Notes under the pieces: model-generated | Told to the model about the DNA's origin: nothing | Database searches by the model: none | Seen by the model: the letters and a program-made list of their open reading frames with translations, nothing else | Program-made: the position numbers and the translations under genes | Part shown: positions 8,791-16,059 of the stretch, in pieces | How the letters are laid out: every line of letters begins with the position of its first letter | Numbering within the stretch: position 1 is the stretch's first letter | Source of the DNA: Oscillospiraceae bacterium | Lineage (GTDB): Bacteria; Bacillota; Clostridia; Oscillospirales; Oscillospiraceae | Assembly (NCBI GenBank): GCA_020025595.1 | Contig: JAHHRV010000001.1 | Span: 124,001 to 188,000, forward strand | Length of the DNA stretch: 64,000 bases | Reading direction: 5' to 3'

Positions 8791-9180
8791 ATGAAAGACT
8801 ATTTATGTAAACTGCGGGCCCACCATGGAATGTGCCTTGCCTTCTTCCAGGGGAAGGGGTACAGCAGTGACTTTACACGGCACATGGCGCAGGTGCAGCA
8901 ACAGCTTTCTGCCAATCCTTCTGTGTGCATTGTCGATGAGCTGGATACCATCTGTGATGCGTGTCCCAACCACGCAGGCGGAGTGTGTGATGCCCAGCAG
9001 AAGGTGGCAGAATACGACCGTCAGGTGCTGCACCGGTGCGGGCTGAAGTCCGGAACCGTGATGCCCTTTGCAGATTTTCAGAAGCTGGTATATGACCGGA
9101 TTCTGGTTCCTGGCAAACGGGAGGAGATCTGCGGAGACTGCCAGTGGACACAGCTGTGCCACCTGAGAAACGACCAATAG
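8791..9180 (+). CDS. DUF1284 family Cys-rich protein
   Basis: Small soluble protein (about 129 aa) of the DUF1284 family, recognised by the opening 'LRAHHGMCLAFFQGKGYSSDFTRHM'. Cysteines are arranged as C-x2-C...C ('CDACPNHAGGVC') around residue 50 and C-x2-C-x5-C ('CGDCQWTQLC') at the C-terminus, a pattern that could bind a metal or an Fe-S cluster. It sits 10 bp after bioY and 12 bp before birA in one operon. Its biochemical role is not known; biotin-related function is suggested only by context. Confidence 0.82.
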   Translation: MKDYLCKLRAHHGMCLAFFQGKGYSSDFTRHMAQVQQQLSANPSVCIVDELDTICDACPNHAGGVCDAQQKVAEYDRQVLHRCGLKSGTVMPFADFQKLVYDRILVPGKREEICGDCQWTQLCHLRNDQ

Positions 9181-9192
9181 ATTGGAGTACCT

Positions 9193-10167
9193 ATGACGAC
9201 GAAAGAAAAACTCTTAGCCCTGTTTGAATCCAGCAGGGGTGTGTATTATTCCGGCGAGGAGATTGCAAAATCTCTCAATGTGTCCAGAGCCGCTGTCTGG
9301 AAAGCGGTCAAAGCCCTGAGAGCGGAAGGGTACTGCATTGATGCGGTATCCAACAGAGGCTATTGTCTTTCGGTGCAGTCGGACATCTTTTCACCACAGG
9401 GAATCGCAAAATATTTGGATCAGGCCTGTGAAAATCTGAATGTGAATGTGCTGCCTTCGGTGGATTCAACCAATGTTCATGTCAGGGAAAAGGCGGATGC
9501 AGGGCTTCCGGAGGGATACACCTTGATCGCCAGCGAGCAGACCGCCGGAAAAGGTCGCTATGGCAGATACTTTTTCTCTCCGCCGGAGACGGGAGCGTAT
9601 CTGAGCCTGCTGCTGCGGCCCAATCGGTGTGCAGCCCAGCAGGCGCTGGGAATCACCACCATGGCGGCGGTTGCCATGTGCGAAGCTATTGAGGCGGTAT
9701 CAGACGAGAAGCCGCAGATCAAGTGGGTCAATGATATTTTTGTCCGGGGGAAAAAGGTCTGCGGAATCCTGACAGAAGGAGCCTTCGGAATGGAAAGCGG
9801 CGTGCTTGAATACGCGGTGCTGGGAGTTGGAATCAATGTGTACCCGCCCCAGAGCGGCTTCCCAGAGGAAATCGAGGAGATTGCCGGGGCAATTTTTGAA
9901 AAGCCCTGTGCAGATATGAAAAACCGTCTGGTGGCAGAGTTTCTGAACCGATTTATGGCGTATTATACAGCCGGGAATCCGGCAGAATATATCGGAAAAT
10001 ACCGGGATTACAGCATGGTGATCGGAACAGAAATCACCGTGATTTCCCCGGACGGTGACCGCCGGGCATTTGCCTGCGGAATCGATGACGAATGCCGGCT
10101 GCAGGTTCGCTATGAAGACGGACAGACAGAGAGCTTATACTACGGAGAAATCCGGATTCGGGTGTAA
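9193..10167 (+). CDS. birA: Bifunctional biotin-[acetyl-CoA-carboxylase] ligase / biotin operon repressor
   Basis: Attaches biotin to carboxylase/decarboxylase carrier proteins through biotinyl-5'-AMP, and as the holo-repressor binds the bio operator. About 324 aa. The N-terminal winged helix-turn-helix is seen at residues 3-60 ('EEIAKSLNVSRAAVWKAVKAL'), so this is the group II regulatory type. The catalytic domain has the adenylate loop 'GKGRYGRYFFSP' near 119 and the active-site 'KWVNDIF' near 178, followed by the short C-terminal SH3-like cap. It is the last gene of the operon carrying the proposed BirA operator. Confidence 0.96.
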   Translation: MTTKEKLLALFESSRGVYYSGEEIAKSLNVSRAAVWKAVKALRAEGYCIDAVSNRGYCLSVQSDIFSPQGIAKYLDQACENLNVNVLPSVDSTNVHVREKADAGLPEGYTLIASEQTAGKGRYGRYFFSPPETGAYLSLLLRPNRCAAQQALGITTMAAVAMCEAIEAVSDEKPQIKWVNDIFVRGKKVCGILTEGAFGMESGVLEYAVLGVGINVYPPQSGFPEEIEEIAGAIFEKPCADMKNRLVAEFLNRFMAYYTAGNPAEYIGKYRDYSMVIGTEITVISPDGDRRAFACGIDDECRLQVRYEDGQTESLYYGEIRIRV

Positions 10168-10172
10168 ACAGC

Positions 10173-10211
10173 AGAAAACCGCCGACTTTTTTGGAAAGTC
10201 GGCGGTTTTCT
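10173..10211. terminator. Bidirectional terminator after birA and the NifX-like gene
   Basis: AGAAAACCGCCGACTTT and AAAGTCGGCGGTTTTCT form a perfect 17-bp inverted repeat with a 5-nt loop. It serves the converging birA and ORP-like operons. Confidence 0.9.
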
Positions 10212-10238
10212 GATTATAAAGGATATTGTCAAAAGCGA

Positions 10239-10598
10239 TTAGTGATTGCCGCACTCGTCAGCGTGCTCATGCTCGTGGCAGATGGAACCGGTGGACTTGA
10301 GCTCGCCTCTCAGGTAAGTCTCAACAGCGGTGCGGGCATCGCCCTGAATGCCGATGATGACTTCTACATCGCGCTCGTTAAAGATGTCCACAGCGCCGCC
10401 GCCCATGCCACCGGCAATGATGACCTTAGCGCCGTTGTCTGCCAGGAAGTTGGGCAGGAAGCCGGGACGATGGCCGGGGTTGGGAACAGACTGCTCGGAA
10501 ACGATTTTGCCGTTCTCGGTGTCGAAGAAGATAAAGTTTTCACAATGACCAAAATGGCCTGCAACGGTGTTGCCCATAGCTGCTACTGCGATTTTCAT
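10239..10598 (-). CDS. NifX/NifB C-domain family (ORP-like) protein
   Basis: Small (about 119 aa) protein of the dinitrogenase iron-molybdenum cofactor biosynthesis fold (NifX/NafY/VnfX, 'orange protein' type), expected to bind a metal-sulphur cofactor. The ATG giving 'MKIAVAAMGNTVAGHFGHC' is chosen because AAAGGAG lies just upstream. The conserved 'HFGHCENFIFFD' and 'IIAGGMGGGA' segments are visible. The C-terminal tail holds four His plus Cys ('ICHEHEHADECGNH'), suggesting metal binding. It is last in the operon with two Fe-S MinD-like ATPases. In Desulfovibrio the ORP protein is encoded beside two such ATPases; that analogy is the best guide to function. Confidence 0.88.
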   Translation of the reverse strand: MKIAVAAMGNTVAGHFGHCENFIFFDTENGKIVSEQSVPNPGHRPGFLPNFLADNGAKVIIAGGMGGGAVDIFNERDVEVIIGIQGDARTAVETYLRGELKSTGSICHEHEHADECGNH

Positions 10599-10625
10599 AG
10601 TAATGACTCCTTTTATCATAAGAAA

Positions 10626-11489
10626 TTATAGTTCAAGCAATTTGCTTGTAGCTTCATAGATTTGTTTCAGCGCATCCCGTGCGGGACAGTCGATTTCTGC
10701 CACGCTGTGACCTGCGTTGATGGCTGCGGATGCGGTTTTGTCATAGGGAATTTTTCCCACAAAGGGAATCTCGTTCTCCTGACAGAAGGCCTCGATTGCA
10801 GAGGCGTTTTCGGGACTTGCATCCCATTTGTTCACACAAACCGCAATTCTGGTCTGGAAAGATTGTGTGGTTTTCAGCAGGCGCTTCAGATCGCTGATAC
10901 CGGAAAGACTGGGCTCTGCAACCACCAGAACCAGATCCGTTCCGCTGATGGAAGAAATCACCGGGCATCCGATTCCGGGAGAGCCGTCGATGATCGCAAG
11001 ATCCGTTTCCGGTGCGTGCTTCAGCATGGAGACCTTTACTTCGGCAACCAGCTTGCCAGAGTTGCCCCGGCCCATCTTCAGCTTGGCGGTGGAGAAGACT
11101 CCATCATCCTGATAGAGGTATTTGGAACCTGCCATGTCCGGATGCAATGCAACCGCCTGCTGGGGACATACATGGACGCAAACGCCGCAGCCTTCGCAGG
11201 CGTATTCATCCACCTGATACCGGCCGTCCACCTGATGAATGGCATCAAACCGGCAAACTTGCTGACATTGTCCACAGTCAATGCATTGATCTGTGGAAAT
11301 CTCTGCCTTGTCGCCGCCAAAAAAATCAGATCGCTCAGGCTGGGCTTGCTGATTGGTAACCAGATGCAGATTCGGTGCATCCACATCGCAGTCGGCGATG
11401 GCTTTTGCCTGGGAAAAGTGAATGAATGCAGCGGCGGTGGTGGTTTTGCCGGTGCCGCCCTTGCCGCTGAGGATCAACAGTTTTTTCAT
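10626..11489 (-). CDS. MinD/Mrp-family ATPase with inserted 2x[4Fe-4S] ferredoxin domain (1)
   Basis: Deviant Walker P-loop ATPase with a ferredoxin module inserted. Walker A 'SGKGGTGKTTTA' is at residues 8-19. Two C-x2-C-x2-C-x3-C clusters lie at about 69-80 ('CIDCGQCQQVC') and 99-110 ('CEGCGVCVHVC'). Then come switch II 'IIDGSPGIGCPV' and a typical MinD C-terminal half. 287 aa. The 4-bp overlap (ATGA) with the paralogous ATPase upstream implies coupled translation and a probable heterodimer. Such pairs are known from ORP-type clusters in anaerobes; a role in metal-cofactor delivery or redox-gated signalling is inference. Confidence 0.92.
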   Translation of the reverse strand: MKKLLILSGKGGTGKTTTAAAFIHFSQAKAIADCDVDAPNLHLVTNQQAQPERSDFFGGDKAEISTDQCIDCGQCQQVCRFDAIHQVDGRYQVDEYACEGCGVCVHVCPQQAVALHPDMAGSKYLYQDDGVFSTAKLKMGRGNSGKLVAEVKVSMLKHAPETDLAIIDGSPGIGCPVISSISGTDLVLVVAEPSLSGISDLKRLLKTTQSFQTRIAVCVNKWDASPENASAIEAFCQENEIPFVGKIPYDKTASAAINAGHSVAEIDCPARDALKQIYEATSKLLEL

Positions 11490-12316
11490 CTGACGCCACC
11501 TCCAATGCCTGCAAGGATCGACTGAAATCTGCTGTTCAGAATGGTGTTGTGTTCGGCGATGATCTCGCCACGGGATGCCAGGGAAGCAACCTGGGGATCA
11601 TAGGGGAGCCTGTCCAGAATCGGGAGGCTGTGCTCCTTGCAGAACTGCTCCAAAGGCGCATAAGGCGCATCCATTTTGTTGATTACCACGCCGCAGGGCT
11701 TTTTCAGCAGGGTAGCCAGCTCATAGACCATCTGGAAATTGTGGAAGCCAAATGCAGTCGGTTCTGCCACAAGAATGCAGTAGTCTGCGTTTGTGACACA
11801 TTCCATGACGCTGCAGGCACTGCCGGGAGGGCAGTCGATGACAGTCAGATTGTCGTCAGCAAGCTTTAGCGCGTCGCGAATGATGGGAATACCGGAAGCC
11901 TCGCCGGGGTTCAGCTCGCCGGTGATGACACGAATGTCTCCGTGGTAGCCTGTCTGGATGATGCCCACGGGATTGGGCTGCTCGGAAATGGCTCCTTCCG
12001 GACAAACCATGGCGCAGCCGCCGCAGCTGTGGCAGACCTCTGGGAAAATCATGGGCTTTTCCTTGATATAGATCAAAGCATGGAACCGGCAGAAATCCAC
12101 ACATTTTCGACAACCTGTGCATTTTTCGGCATCAAAGCTGGGCAGGAGCGTGTGGACAGGGGACTGCTGTACATTTTCAGGCTTCAGAAACAGTCTGCCG
12201 TTGGGTTCCTCCACATCGCAGTCAATATAGGTCGCCTGACCTGCAGCGACGGCAAGGTTGACTGCAACCATGGTCTTTCCGGCTCCGCCTTTTCCGCTCA
12301 GAACTGCGATTTTCAT
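11486..12316 (-). CDS. MinD/Mrp-family ATPase with inserted 2x[4Fe-4S] ferredoxin domain (2)
   Basis: Paralogue of the preceding ATPase (276 aa). Walker A 'SGKGGAGKTMVA' is near the N-terminus. Ferredoxin-type clusters are 'CTGCRKCVDFC' near residue 65 and 'CHSCGGCAMVC' near 91. Switch II is 'VIDCPPGSACSVM', and a MinD-like 'VINKMD' follows. Residues after Walker A ('DCDVEEPNGRLFL') carry the Mrp-type acidic motif. It overlaps the genes on both sides by 4 bp. Probable partner of the other ATPase in a complex with the NifX-like proteins. Confidence 0.92.
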   Translation of the reverse strand: MKIAVLSGKGGAGKTMVAVNLAVAAGQATYIDCDVEEPNGRLFLKPENVQQSPVHTLLPSFDAEKCTGCRKCVDFCRFHALIYIKEKPMIFPEVCHSCGGCAMVCPEGAISEQPNPVGIIQTGYHGDIRVITGELNPGEASGIPIIRDALKLADDNLTVIDCPPGSACSVMECVTNADYCILVAEPTAFGFHNFQMVYELATLLKKPCGVVINKMDAPYAPLEQFCKEHSLPILDRLPYDPQVASLASRGEIIAEHNTILNSRFQSILAGIGGGVR

Positions 12317-13047
12317 TGGATTCCCTGGAAGCCTGCGTGGAAGTGGGTCAGTTCTTCCAGTGTTCCGTTTGCAAGGGCGGTGAGATTATCCTGAGCAGAG
12401 GTGCCCTCGGACTTATAGATCTTCATTCCGGCGGCCTTGAACACATCGGCGGCGTTTTGACCGCATCGGACGGTAATCAGGGTGGTTATCTGGTTGTCAA
12501 CCAGAAACTGTGCGGCCTGGAGGCCTGCACCGCCCTGAGCCTGTGCGGCGGGATTATCTACGATCTGGACAGAGTCGTTTTCAGAAAAGAGAAAATAAGG
12601 GGCGCGTGCAAAGGCAATGCACACATCCTGCTTGTTTTCATCCAGTGGAATTGCGATTTTCATGGTGTTACCCTCCTGTTGAGAATAGTGAGCGCATACA
12701 AGACGATGCTTTCTGCACCCGCCGCAGCCGCAGTATGTTTCGTTGCCGGTGCACAGCTGATAGTCGCCGCCTTCGATTTTGATGGAAAGTCCGTCCACCA
12801 GTGCATCGGCAAGCTTTTTGCGTGCGGAGGTGTAGATTTGCTGCACGGTTGTGCGTGCAATGTTCATATAGGTGCCGCATTCCTCTTGAGAGAATCCTTC
12901 TTTGTCGATAAGACGAATTGCTTCGTACTCGTCAACGGTCAGGATGATTCCCGGAGCAGAGGCGTCACCCCCCACGGGAACAAATGCCTGGGTTGAAGGC
13001 ATCTGACATACTTTTCTGCATTTTTTAGGTCTGGGCATACGGCTCAT
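12313..13047 (-). CDS. DUF134 DNA-binding domain fused to a NifX-like domain
   Basis: Two-domain protein (244 aa). Residues about 1-95 are a DUF134 module, a helix-turn-helix related to sigma region 4 ('LTVDEYEAIRLIDKEGFSQEE', 'MNIARTTVQQIYTSARKKLAD'). A Cys-rich joint follows ('CGCGGCRKHRLVC', residues about 108-120), and residues about 128-235 form a NifX/NafY-type cofactor-binding domain ('MKIAIPLDENKQDVCIAFARAPYFLF', interrupted here). DUF134 is often a stand-alone protein next to NifX-like genes; the fusion suggests a regulator that senses a metal-sulphur cofactor. An internal ATG with its own 'GGAGGG' could also give a free NifX-like protein. It is the first gene of the operon and is preceded by candidate operators. 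Confidence 0.88.
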   Translation of the reverse strand: MSRMPRPKKCRKVCQMPSTQAFVPVGGDASAPGIILTVDEYEAIRLIDKEGFSQEECGTYMNIARTTVQQIYTSARKKLADALVDGLSIKIEGGDYQLCTGNETYCGCGGCRKHRLVCAHYSQQEGNTMKIAIPLDENKQDVCIAFARAPYFLFSENDSVQIVDNPAAQAQGGAGLQAAQFLVDNQITTLITVRCGQNAADVFKAAGMKIYKSEGTSAQDNLTALANGTLEELTHFHAGFQGIQ

Positions 13048-13060
13048 CTCCTTTAGTTTG

Positions 13061-13112
13061 TGGCATATGTCATTTATATCTTGATTATAAACCTGTTTAT
13101 GGCATATGTCAA
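13061..13112 (-). promoter_or_regulatory. Consensus promoter with twin CATATG operator boxes
   Basis: On the minus strand TTGACA (13107-13112) and TATAAT (13084-13089) are separated by exactly 17 bp, a perfect sigma-A promoter. TGGCATATGTCA occurs twice, at 13061-13072 and 13100-13111: one copy overlaps the -35, the other covers the start of the transcript. Each box is a near-palindrome around CATATG. The arrangement fits repression of the DUF134-led operon, plausibly by its own DUF134 product. Confidence 0.7.
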
Positions 13113-13177
13113 TTACAATTCTAAAAAAACGGATCTTGCTTTGTGCCTGTTGCGGCTGCGTTTCGGATTTATGGGCA

Positions 13178-13215
13178 TAAAAAAGCTGCTCACCACAGAA
13201 TGTGCGGTGAGCAGC
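13178..13215 (-). terminator. Terminator of the third MATE gene
   Basis: GCTGCTCACC (13185-13194) and GGTGAGCAGC (13206-13215) form a perfect 10-bp stem. On the minus strand it is followed by TTTTTT. Confidence 0.9.
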
Positions 13216-13227
13216 ATATTCATATCA

Positions 13228-14577
13228 TTACGCGTTGAGAGTTGCCTGTTTCTTGTTCCATACACCGCTTCGATAGAAGATGATGGAAAAGACTGCGCCA
13301 ACACACCAGCCAATGGGCCAGGAGCTCCAGATACCGGTAACACCCATTCCAAGGTTGATTGCCAGCACCTGTGCAAGGACCACACGCAGGATCAGGTCTG
13401 TAAAGGTGGCGGCCATGAATTGTTTCATCATGCCTGCACCGCGGAGGATACCGTCGCAGACCAGCTTTGTGGAAGCAATGAAGTAGAAGGGAGCAACGAT
13501 TTTCAGGAACTGCACACCCACGGTCATTGCTTCGCCATTGGGCTCATCCATGAAGATGGACATCATGGTTTTGCCTGCGAAGAAGTAAAGTGCAACGATG
13601 GGGATGCAAATCATCCAGACCAGCTTCAGACCGGCGTGGAAGCCTTCGCGGATGCGGTCGGTCAGACCGGCACCCAGATTCTGAGCGGTATAGTTGGAAA
13701 TACCGTTTCCGAGGGTGGTCATGGAGGAAATCACCAGGTTGTTGAGCTTCACAGAGGCGCTGTAGCCTGCCATGACGCTGGAACCAAAGGAGTTGATGAT
13801 GCCCTGGATGATGATGTTGCCAACAGAGATGAAGCTCTGCTGCAGAATACTGGGGATTGCAATGATGGAGATTCGGCCCAGCAGATTCCAGGAGAACAGG
13901 GGGGCCTTTTCTTCACACTTGATGGTATTGAAGCGCTTGAACATGACGATGACAGCCAATACACAGCTGACACCCTGGCACAGGAAGGTTGCCCATGCCA
14001 CACCGGATACACCCATCTTGAATGCGGTAACAAACAGGATGTCTACTGCAATGTTGGCAGTAGAGGAGATGGCAAGGAAGATAAACGGGGTTTTGGAATC
14101 GCCCAGAGCGGAGAATACACCCGTTGAGATATTATAGTAGAACACAAAGGGAAGGCCCAGAATGTAAATGTCCAGATACAGCTGGGAATCAGCCATGACA
14201 TTATCCGGGGTGTTGATCAGGTGCAGCAGATCTGCACACAGCAGCATACCGCCTAACATCAGGACACCGCACAGCACACCACCGGCGATCAGTGTGGTAT
14301 AGACTGCGGTTTTCAGATCCTTGTTCTTTTTCGCTCCGAATAGCTGGGAAACGATTACGGAGCATCCAATATTGGTGCCGAAGGCAAATGCGATGAAGAT
14401 CAGTGTGATCTCATAACTGTTGCCAACTGCGGCCAATGCGTTTTCGCCAATAAACTTGCCTGCAACTAGACTGTCTGCAATATTGTACAGCTGCTGAAAG
14501 ATAATGCTGCCAAACAGAGGAAGGCAGAATTTCCACAGCACGGTTGTAGGTTTTCCAACGGTCAAATCTCGATTCAT
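13228..14577 (-). CDS. MATE family efflux transporter
   Basis: 449-aa MATE exporter. The start at 'MNRDLTVGKPTTVLW' is chosen over more upstream in-frame codons because GAGGTG precedes it and the family begins here. The N-terminal 'PLFGSIIFQQLYNIADSLVAGKFIG' and loop signatures 'SALGDSKTPFIF' and 'RGAGMMKQF' are visible. Single-gene unit with its own promoter and terminator. Third MATE in 14 kb; the three are clearly diverged from one another. Confidence 0.94.
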   Translation of the reverse strand: MNRDLTVGKPTTVLWKFCLPLFGSIIFQQLYNIADSLVAGKFIGENALAAVGNSYEITLIFIAFAFGTNIGCSVIVSQLFGAKKNKDLKTAVYTTLIAGGVLCGVLMLGGMLLCADLLHLINTPDNVMADSQLYLDIYILGLPFVFYYNISTGVFSALGDSKTPFIFLAISSTANIAVDILFVTAFKMGVSGVAWATFLCQGVSCVLAVIVMFKRFNTIKCEEKAPLFSWNLLGRISIIAIPSILQQSFISVGNIIIQGIINSFGSSVMAGYSASVKLNNLVISSMTTLGNGISNYTAQNLGAGLTDRIREGFHAGLKLVWMICIPIVALYFFAGKTMMSIFMDEPNGEAMTVGVQFLKIVAPFYFIASTKLVCDGILRGAGMMKQFMAATFTDLILRVVLAQVLAINLGMGVTGIWSSWPIGWCVGAVFSIIFYRSGVWNKKQATLNA

Positions 14578-14611
14578 TGTAAACACCTCACAAATTTTCT
14601 CAGTCCAGTGT

Positions 14612-14640
14612 ATTATACTGCTGCATTTTATCAAAGTAAA
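14612..14640 (-). promoter_or_regulatory. Promoter of the third MATE gene
   Basis: Minus strand TTTACT (14635-14640)-N17-TATAAT (14612-14617), 35 bp upstream of the start codon. Confidence 0.55.
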
Positions 14641-14752
14641 TAGGACTCGAGCATGCTTGAGTGTAGAAAAATCGGTGTCAAGAAGGGCAAGAATAAGTAA
14701 AAATAGCGAATTGAGCAGCGGCGTACGCAATTGCAGAGTGCTTCACGGAAAA

Positions 14753-15067
14753 TCAGTCCGCATCGTCGTCCAATGCTTCAATGAGAAAGCTCACCGGACG
14801 GAATCCGTCGTTGCAGGAGATCATGGCAGACCGGGGATTTTTCATCCAGCCGTCATAGAAATTTTCTCCGCCGTGGGCCAGTGTCATGACAAATGGGGAC
14901 ATACTCTCCCAGGCACTGTCGCACAGTCCTTCGGGCTTTTGCCAGCCGTTGGCAACGAAGACCTGTCCCTGCTGAATGTCACAGGTGTGTTCAATGGGGT
15001 TTTCATACTGTGCGGAAAGATCCGGGTAGCAGGCTTTGCGCATAACGGTAATTTTGCATTTTTTCAT
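14753..15067 (-). CDS. TIGR04076 family small protein
   Basis: About 104-aa soluble protein matching the TIGR04076 family: 'MKKCKITVMRKACYPDLSA', a central 'GQVFVANGWQKPEGLCDSAW' and the conserved 'GGENFYDGWMKNPRSAMISCNDGFRPVSF'. The start is set at the ATG with CGAGGTG upstream. Two to three conserved Cys suggest metal or redox chemistry, but no function is established. It ends in an acidic tail. Monocistronic, with no obvious link to the flanking MATE or YhcH genes. Confidence 0.8.
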   Translation of the reverse strand: MKKCKITVMRKACYPDLSAQYENPIEHTCDIQQGQVFVANGWQKPEGLCDSAWESMSPFVMTLAHGGENFYDGWMKNPRSAMISCNDGFRPVSFLIEALDDDAD

Positions 15068-15154
15068 GATCGCACCTCGTTTGCGTAGAACTGGCCCCAG
15101 TATAGCACAGGCCCATTGCCGATGCAATCAGACAGTAAAGACAGTCTGAAAATA

Positions 15155-15192
15155 AAAGACACCGCAGGATATACACGCTTCCTGCGGTGCCT
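15155..15192 (-). terminator. Terminator downstream of the YhcH gene
   Basis: CACCGCAGGA and TCCTGCGGTG arms around a short loop; on the minus strand the stem is followed by TCTTTTATTTT. Confidence 0.75.
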
Positions 15193-15271
15193 TGGTTGTA
15201 GGAATCTTAAGTTTTCAATGGGAAATGCCTGCGGGAATTTGATTCAGCAATTGCTTACGATGTGATTCCTT

Positions 15272-15727
15272 TTAAGAGCAGGCAATCTTAAAGACAACCT
15301 TGTCTACATGGCTTGCTTCACCGGACACCAATTTGGGAAGATGTGCTTCTCCGGGGTATACCAGCAGGAATGTGGTGGAGTCGCCCGGCAAAAGCTGTTT
15401 CGGGTCACCTTTGTACAAAATAGCATCCTCATCCTCCAGAATCTTGGTTTGCGCTAGTGATCTGGCAGGGGAGACTGCAATTGTTTCGCATCCGGAAACA
15501 ATCACATGCAGATCGAGATACTTAACATGATCCTCAAATTCGCTGTTTTCGGACACCGGAGCAGTGGTATAGCAGAAATGATTGCAATACACATTATCTC
15601 CATCAATTGTGGTGCGTCCCATTTTGAGTTTACTTAAATCTGTCTTCTTTAGAAAAGCAATCGCGGTGTCCAGGTTGTGTGATAAAGACTTATAACGATC
15701 GATGTTATTTAGTTCATCATAAATCAT
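15272..15727 (-). CDS. YhcH/YjgK/YiaL family (DUF386) sugar-metabolism protein
   Basis: 151-aa cupin-like protein of the YhcH/NanQ/EbgC family. Members act as sugar anomerases (NanQ on sialic acid) or as the beta subunit of the Ebg galactosidase. Conserved features seen are 'FEDHVKYLDLHVIVSGCETIAVSP', carrying the metal-binding His/Glu type residues, and 'FLLVYPGEAHLPKLV' with the second His pair. Start ATG preceded by AAGGAG. Alone on the minus strand; the divergent neighbours are carbohydrate esterases, so a role in host-glycan or plant-sugar use is reasonable but inferred. Confidence 0.88.
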   Translation of the reverse strand: MIYDELNNIDRYKSLSHNLDTAIAFLKKTDLSKLKMGRTTIDGDNVYCNHFCYTTAPVSENSEFEDHVKYLDLHVIVSGCETIAVSPARSLAQTKILEDEDAILYKGDPKQLLPGDSTTFLLVYPGEAHLPKLVSGEASHVDKVVFKIACS

Positions 15728-15755
15728 AGAGCAGACTCCTTACTGATTAATGTAT

Positions 15756-15794
15756 AACCAGTATAGTTGCTATTGACATTTTTTACAACTGGTT
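15756..15794 (-). promoter_or_regulatory. YhcH promoter flanked by inverted repeat
   Basis: Minus strand TTGTAA (15783-15788)-N17-TATACT (15760-15765). AACCAGT (15756-15762) and ACTGGTT (15788-15794) form an inverted repeat whose halves cover the -10 and the -35, as expected for a repressor operator. The cognate repressor is not identifiable here. Confidence 0.5.
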
Positions 15795-15963
15795 TGGTTA
15801 AAATTTATCTATTTTGGCAGATTTGAACTAAAATTGATATTAGTTTTCATAAATTATTATAATTGAAAATATTTTTCATTACATATATAATTTATTAAAG
15901 CTAAAAGTTTTAGAACCTAATTAAAATTCGAGAAACGGTGTAATAGAGTTTTGGATGGCATTC

Positions 15964-16050
15964 CTTTTATACTTTATAAGGGGCGGAGCACTCTGCGTTG
16001 TCGGAGAATCCGATTGCGGCAAGGCCACACTGCACAAAAAGGAAGTGTAA
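15964..16050 (+). pseudogene. Remnant of an ABC ATPase (Walker A region)
   Basis: This in-frame stretch reads '...RGGALCVVGESDCGKATLH...' then a stop. 'GALCVVGESxCGKxTL' is the Walker A segment of Opp/Dpp-type ATPases, but with Asp replacing the usual Gly/Ser before CGK and Ala replacing the Ser/Thr after Lys. Nothing before or after it encodes the rest of an ATPase. It lies at the end of a 330-bp AT-rich gap without genes. Best read as a fossil of a deleted transporter gene; a chance match over 17 residues cannot be excluded. Confidence 0.5.
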
Positions 16051-16059
16051 TTTATACCA

